This document shows positions 59,675 to 64,000 of a stretch of 64,000 bases of DNA, one piece after another. Source of the DNA: Warburgia ugandensis (Eukaryota; Streptophyta; Magnoliopsida; Canellales; Canellaceae); assembly GCA_035236585.1 (NCBI GenBank), contig CP141132.1:18513945-18577944 (forward strand). Direction: 5' to 3'. The translations under genes and the position numbers were made by a program. Below the pieces are notes generated by a model. The model had not been told where the DNA came from. It did not search any database and was given only the letters and a program-made list of their open reading frames with translations. Each line of letters starts with the position of its first letter. Position 1 is the first letter of the stretch.

Positions 59675-60639
59675 GAAGGGGGTGGCCAACCTAGTAGTAG
59701 CACCACCAAATTTCGGTCTTGACAGGACCTTGCTAACTATCACACAACATGTAGGAAATAAAAATAAAACAAAAAAAACCCTCAAAATGGAAAATGATTT
59801 TTTAGATAAAAATGCCCCTTTTTTAGATGAAATTTCATGATTCTTGTCAAAATCCTAACAATATAACCTAGTACGAAGTTAAAATAGGTACTTTCAAGCA
59901 AGCTGGCTCATAGGAATAGGGATGATGAAGCAGAACAACAAGAAGAGTCACACAAGCAGGAATAACTAGTATGAATCTACACACAAGAAGTAGAGTATTG
60001 GCTTGAGTAGGTGTGGGAGCTATAGTAAGCACAGGTCCATTGGTTCTTAACCCCAATATTTCTAATAACATAAACCACTTCAGAGAATAATAATCCTTAT
60101 GGAATTAATAAGAAAAATGGGATATGAAAGCGGTTTACTATTCTTACCATGTTTTTTTGACCACCAAGGTCAAGATTCGATGACCAGAGGGTGGGTGAGC
60201 AAGGGGAAAGAGACAAGAATTAGAGGAGGATGTCATCCTTCACTTAGTTCACTAGATGTAGATAGTTGATAAGGAAGGTATGAGAAATAAGAGTTCTAAC
60301 ATCATGTTTTATATGCAAGTTTAGGTTTTTAAAGTTGGTTTTCCAAAACCACCTTTAAAACCTTGATTTTTAAAGATGATTTTCAAAAACCATTTTTTTA
60401 TTAGTTTTTTAACACATTTTGATTAATCATCTTCTTGATTAAGATTTTTAAAGATGATTAATAAAAACCATTGATACCTCTATATTAAAAACTTGGACAT
60501 CTCCTTATTTGGAACCTATGTAATTAAATTCTAGTTGATATTAGTATTCTCTGATTTGATCAATTACAAAGAGTAATTATTGAGTATCATCCTTAATCTT
60601 CAAGAAATTTTTTGCAACTGATAAAGAATATCAAACTTA

Positions 60640-60716
60640 GAAATGATTTAGGCCATCCTTGTTGAAATTTAGAGCCATAAAGCCTACCCAATGATATTTT
60701 TACCACTAGTTAGCCT
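60640..60716 (+). repeat. Athila 3' UTR fragment, plus orientation
   Basis: Matches 42785-42865 of the Athila 3' region: TAGGCCATCCTTGTT, CATAAAGCCTACCCA and ACCACTAGTTAG in the same order. Confidence 0.75.
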
Positions 60717-61820
60717 TTACATGATCAATGATTTTCAATGATCAATGATTTTTAAGTTAAACTTCTAAGGAAACCACAATCTGAGAAAATGATTGTAGTT
60801 TCAATCTACTTCTTGAGTTATAAAGAGGAACAACTAGTGGTGGATCCTAATGCTAGTCTAAGTAATCTTTAACCTTCAATCATAATCCATTTCATCACCT
60901 CATTATGTAATCTTTTTATTGTAAATCTTTTATGATCAATAGAGTAGAACAATGTGGTGCTTTAAACTCACTGGCAAAGACATGTCAACAGGTACTACTA
61001 GTGTAGGGTTAACGTCATGATTTGAAGGTATTCAAGTGAACTTATGCATGTGTAAGAATGCAAAATAATTGATAAAACCATCTTGGCTAAACTGTATTGA
61101 TGGAAATACTATCGATTAGTAAAACATCATCATATCTATCACATCATCTTGATGTAACAGATTGGCGTGTACTTCTACGAGCTCCTTGTTTTTTATCATA
61201 TTTGTGTCCCCTGGCTTGACTTGTTAGTTAACAACAAAAACAAGTACTACTCTCTGCTAAGTGGAACTACCATCTTGCCTAGTCTAACTCTTGAGATTGA
61301 TCGACATATCAGCATATGTTTTTCATATCATATCTAGACATTTATGCACTACTAGTGGGGCTATTGTTGCCTTAGGCAACTTCTACCACCCACCACGACA
61401 ACCATGGATACTAGAATAGTTTGATTTTGATCCAGCCCTCACACGGTTATTGGTTTATCCTAGGAGTAGCTTTGTGAAACCTACTCCCATATCAAAGCCT
61501 TGTGGAAGAGTGGGTATCAAGTTAGAGGTCAGGGGCTAGTCTGTACCTCCTAGCATAGCACACTGGGACTTATATAAGTGCCTAGTGAGCTATGGACTTA
61601 TATATGACCATGAACCATTACCCTACAAAGAGAAACCAAAAATGAAACCGAAGATACAACTATTCACTTTCATATTTTTCAAATCATGAAAGATCCATTT
61701 TAGAACCCCTTTCATCTTTAAGATAAAGGTGTTCTTCTATCCATGCCTAATGAGGTCAATACATGCCATATTGCCTTTTACATTTCATACTCTATGACTA
61801 AAGCATTCTATATGAGTCCT

Positions 61821-61966
61821 TTTTCATGGCATTTCAATTCATTTCTTTTCAATGCATTTCATTTCAAGACTTTTCTATGTATTTAATTTCAAGACTTTTC
61901 CATGCATATCTTTTTAAGACTTTTTCTATGCATTGATTTTCAATGTATTGCTTTTCAAGGCATGGA
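61821..61966. repeat. Degenerate ~26-bp tandem array
   Basis: Five or six diverged copies of TTTCAAGACTTTTCTATGCA. Confidence 0.75.
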
Positions 61967-62087
61967 AGCTTTCTAATAATATAACCACAACTACTATAAA
62001 AGCATTGCTAACTTTAGCATGCTAATAAAAATGACCAAAAGTTCAAAATTCAACTCATATGTTAAAGCTATTCCATTATTCACTAAC

Positions 62088-62252
62088 CTTAGAAAGAAGT
62101 CACTTTGATATGGATATGTAAATATAGCCAATATATACACAATTATCAGTTTCCAAGTAAATTATAACCTAAATTACTATCCAAAAGTATAGTTTGACTT
62201 CAAATATCACAGGATATACTTAACACTTAGAAAGAAGTCACTTTGATATGGG
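62088..62252. repeat. 26-bp exact repeat, 137 bp apart
   Basis: CTTAGAAAGAAGTCACTTTG followed by ATATGG occurs at about 62089 and again at 62226. Confidence 0.85.
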
Positions 62253-62819
62253 CAATTCCCACTTCAATATGTGAGTACAATTATGTTCATCAAAGTCAAA
62301 TTCTCACATATTTCACTCCAAATAATGATAACTTAGGGAAAATTTGATGGTCTCATAGAAGTTATCAACTATCAAGAATAATACACTATACCAGAATCCA
62401 TATTCATTCATAACCACATCCAAGTCATACTTCCCCTAATATCAAGTTAGGACTTCTATTAGGACAAAATATAGGCTTAGAACATGGTTACCAAAAATGG
62501 GTATAAGGGTAAGCAAAGGTTGCATTGAAAAATATGTAAAGGTCTTCTAAAGTGCATTCACAACTTTCTTTTCTACCTATAAGAATGTAAATTTCCTTTT
62601 GCATTGGCTATCTTTTTTATTTTTCTCATTTTTCCTTTTTGACATTTTGCAAGCCTTTCCTTGAATTTTTATCTTTTTTTAACACTTTTTGATGTTCATC
62701 TCTTGAACTTTATTTCTCATGCTTTTCCCAAGCTATTTCTTCAATCATTTCTACATATTTTAGAAAACTGTGTTATGAGTATATTATAAGGGTACTAGTT
62801 ATTTAGTTTACAAAGAAAA

Positions 62820-63165
62820 AGCTTAATGTAAAGGCTCAAGGGGTTAACTAGTGGAAAAATAACTTAGGGAAGGCTAATGACTTTGAGTTAAACAAAGATG
62901 GCCTCTATTATTTCCTAAGTTTTTGCATGGCTTAAATATGACCATAAACTTAAGAGATGTATGTCATAGTCTTTATGATGTTTTCTTAATAGATGACCAA
63001 GATAAAGAATAATGAGACCAACTAAGAATTTATACCAACTAAAGAAAATTTAGAATTTATATCTCACCCTCAAAAAGAAAGAAAGTCTCTAAAGCTCACA
63101 TAGGTTAATAGTCTCTACAAATCTTCTTTAGGATCTTTAAGTCATATGTTCTCTTCAACTTAAAC

Positions 63166-63201
<36 letters not shown>

Positions 63202-63480
63202 GCTATTTTGTGCAAAGAATATTCCTAGTTTAATTTTTCATGAAATTTTTTTGAAAAATGATAAAATAGTGAACTAATTGTATGCAAATCTATTAATAAG
63301 AAAAAATTCAAAGAATATATTGAATATTAAAAAAATCCAAATTCTTATCCTTGTAAAGGAACTTTTCATAAAATTTTCAAATTTTTTTAATAAATTCAAA
63401 AGAAATGTCACAAAATAAATAAGAAAAAGTTTGGATGCATCAAAATTTAAATACACTACCCCGAGACTTAAATTAAAAAT
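62820..63480 (-). repeat. Athila 3' UTR fragment, minus orientation
   Basis: The reverse complement matches 42300-42860. It contains AGGCCATCTTTGTTTAA and TTTCCACTAGTTAA, then CTTAAAGATCCTAAAGAAGA with GTAGAGACTATTA, and at about 63475-63455 a decayed PPT-like CTCGGGGTAGTG. The order is reversed, as expected for a minus-strand element. Confidence 0.75.
63166..63201. repeat. (TA)n(AC)n microsatellite
   Basis: Compound dinucleotide run. Confidence 0.95.
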
Positions 63481-63489
63481 TATCATCAA

Positions 63490-64000
63490 TGTTTTAAAAT
63501 AAAAGCGTGGACAAAGGAAATAACTAAGTGGAGAGATATGGATTAAAAGGATATTACTTGCACTCTAGTAATGGTGCATTGATATGTTGATGTAGCCAAT
63601 TATGCAAAATATATAATGAAATGCAAATGAAAGTCTATGACACTTATCATTAACTAACAAACTAATCTACTAAACCTAGACCTAAACTAGCCATGAAGGA
63701 GTTTCTAGAAAAACTCACTCCATTTCAAAATCTCATGGTAATCAACGAACATTCTCCACTAAGAGATGCATAGTGGGGATAGCAAGATACATGGTTGACC
63801 ACTATGAATTTAAATTTTCTGAGGCCATGTCGAGGTGACTTAGCCTAGAAACTATTAAATTGGATGTAAATAAGGACAACATAAAAAAACTAAAAATTAA
63901 CCTCATCTCTTACATCTTTCGAAAAGTTAGGGTTAAGCTCACTTCGCATCTCCCTAAAAGGGTGGTCATTGTCATCTTGAGGCATGGAATTAGTGGGGCT
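63490..64000. other. Unassigned window end
   Basis: No gene or element recognised. It may continue the reversed Athila remnant beyond its PPT-like site, but I could not match it to an LTR. Confidence 0.35.

Larger units (their letters stand above)
57641..60600. other. Unassigned sequence
   Basis: No gene or element recognised. Open frames here (58500-58685 plus, 58822-59097 minus, 59600-60071 minus) show no family motif I know and are not called. The region contains an ATC microsatellite, a 23-bp tandem duplication and, at 60310-60475, short repeats TTTTTAAAG(A/T)TGATT with a GGTTTT-CC-AAAACC hairpin. Confidence 0.4.
60717..62480. other. Non-coding repetitive sequence
   Basis: No ORF recognised. 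It holds the tandem array 61821-61966 and the 26-bp duplication near 62088/62226. The stretch 61340-61640 (GGTATCAAGTTAGAGGTCAG, CTCCTAGCATAGCACACTGG) has the style of gypsy LTR sequence, but I found no ends. Confidence 0.4.

Noticed and set aside
59868..60071. 67-codon frame with a hydrophobic stretch (CRFILVIPACVTLLVVLL), possible membrane peptide
   Set aside because: Isolated and short, with no promoter, splice or homology evidence.

Overview
The window is AT-rich nuclear DNA of a flowering plant, probably one with a large, retrotransposon-filled genome. The evidence is decayed Ty1/copia, Ty3/gypsy (Athila-like, Tekay-like chromovirus and Tat-like) and RTE-type LINE coding remnants, long LTRs with TG...CA ends, plant-type primer-binding sites (initiator tRNA-Met and tRNA-Asp types), and one plant host gene. 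I cannot name the species. Nothing bacterial and no CRISPR array or operon was seen.

Layout. 1-3655: 3' part of a dead copia element with its 3' LTR, split by a roughly 1.2 kb inserted element with inverted-repeat ends. 3896-4220: a small inverted-repeat (MITE-like) element. 4880-7430 (minus): the only host gene recognised, a homologue of the SAGA co-activator subunit ADA1/HFI1. Its frame is intact except for one in-frame TAA, and it has a probable 5'UTR intron. 9184-12855: a solo LTR with a perfect 5-bp target duplication (GAAGT) and an alternating 60/46-bp tandem array inside it.

13931-46367: an Athila-like element enlarged by insertions. Its RT/RNase H junction holds a solo Athila LTR, which holds an RTE LINE, which holds a second solo LTR plus a 534-bp TRIM-like miniature retroelement. 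Its integrase is interrupted by a Tekay-like chromovirus on the minus strand (29766-42099) whose two LTRs differ greatly in length. 46368-48580: a minus-strand Athila pol fragment joined to the truncated 3' LTR. 51797-57640: a Tat-like pol interrupted by another solo LTR (54290-56699). 60600-63480: pieces of Athila 3' untranslated sequence in both orientations.

No element here looks able to move by itself. Four of the six reverse transcriptases have lost the first Asp of the catalytic Asp-Asp pair, three of them as Asp to Asn, and many of the stop codons fit C-to-T decay. I found no convincing new biological system. The most useful observations are the insertion chronology, the interrupted ADA1 gene, the TRIM-like element and the LTR-borne tandem array.
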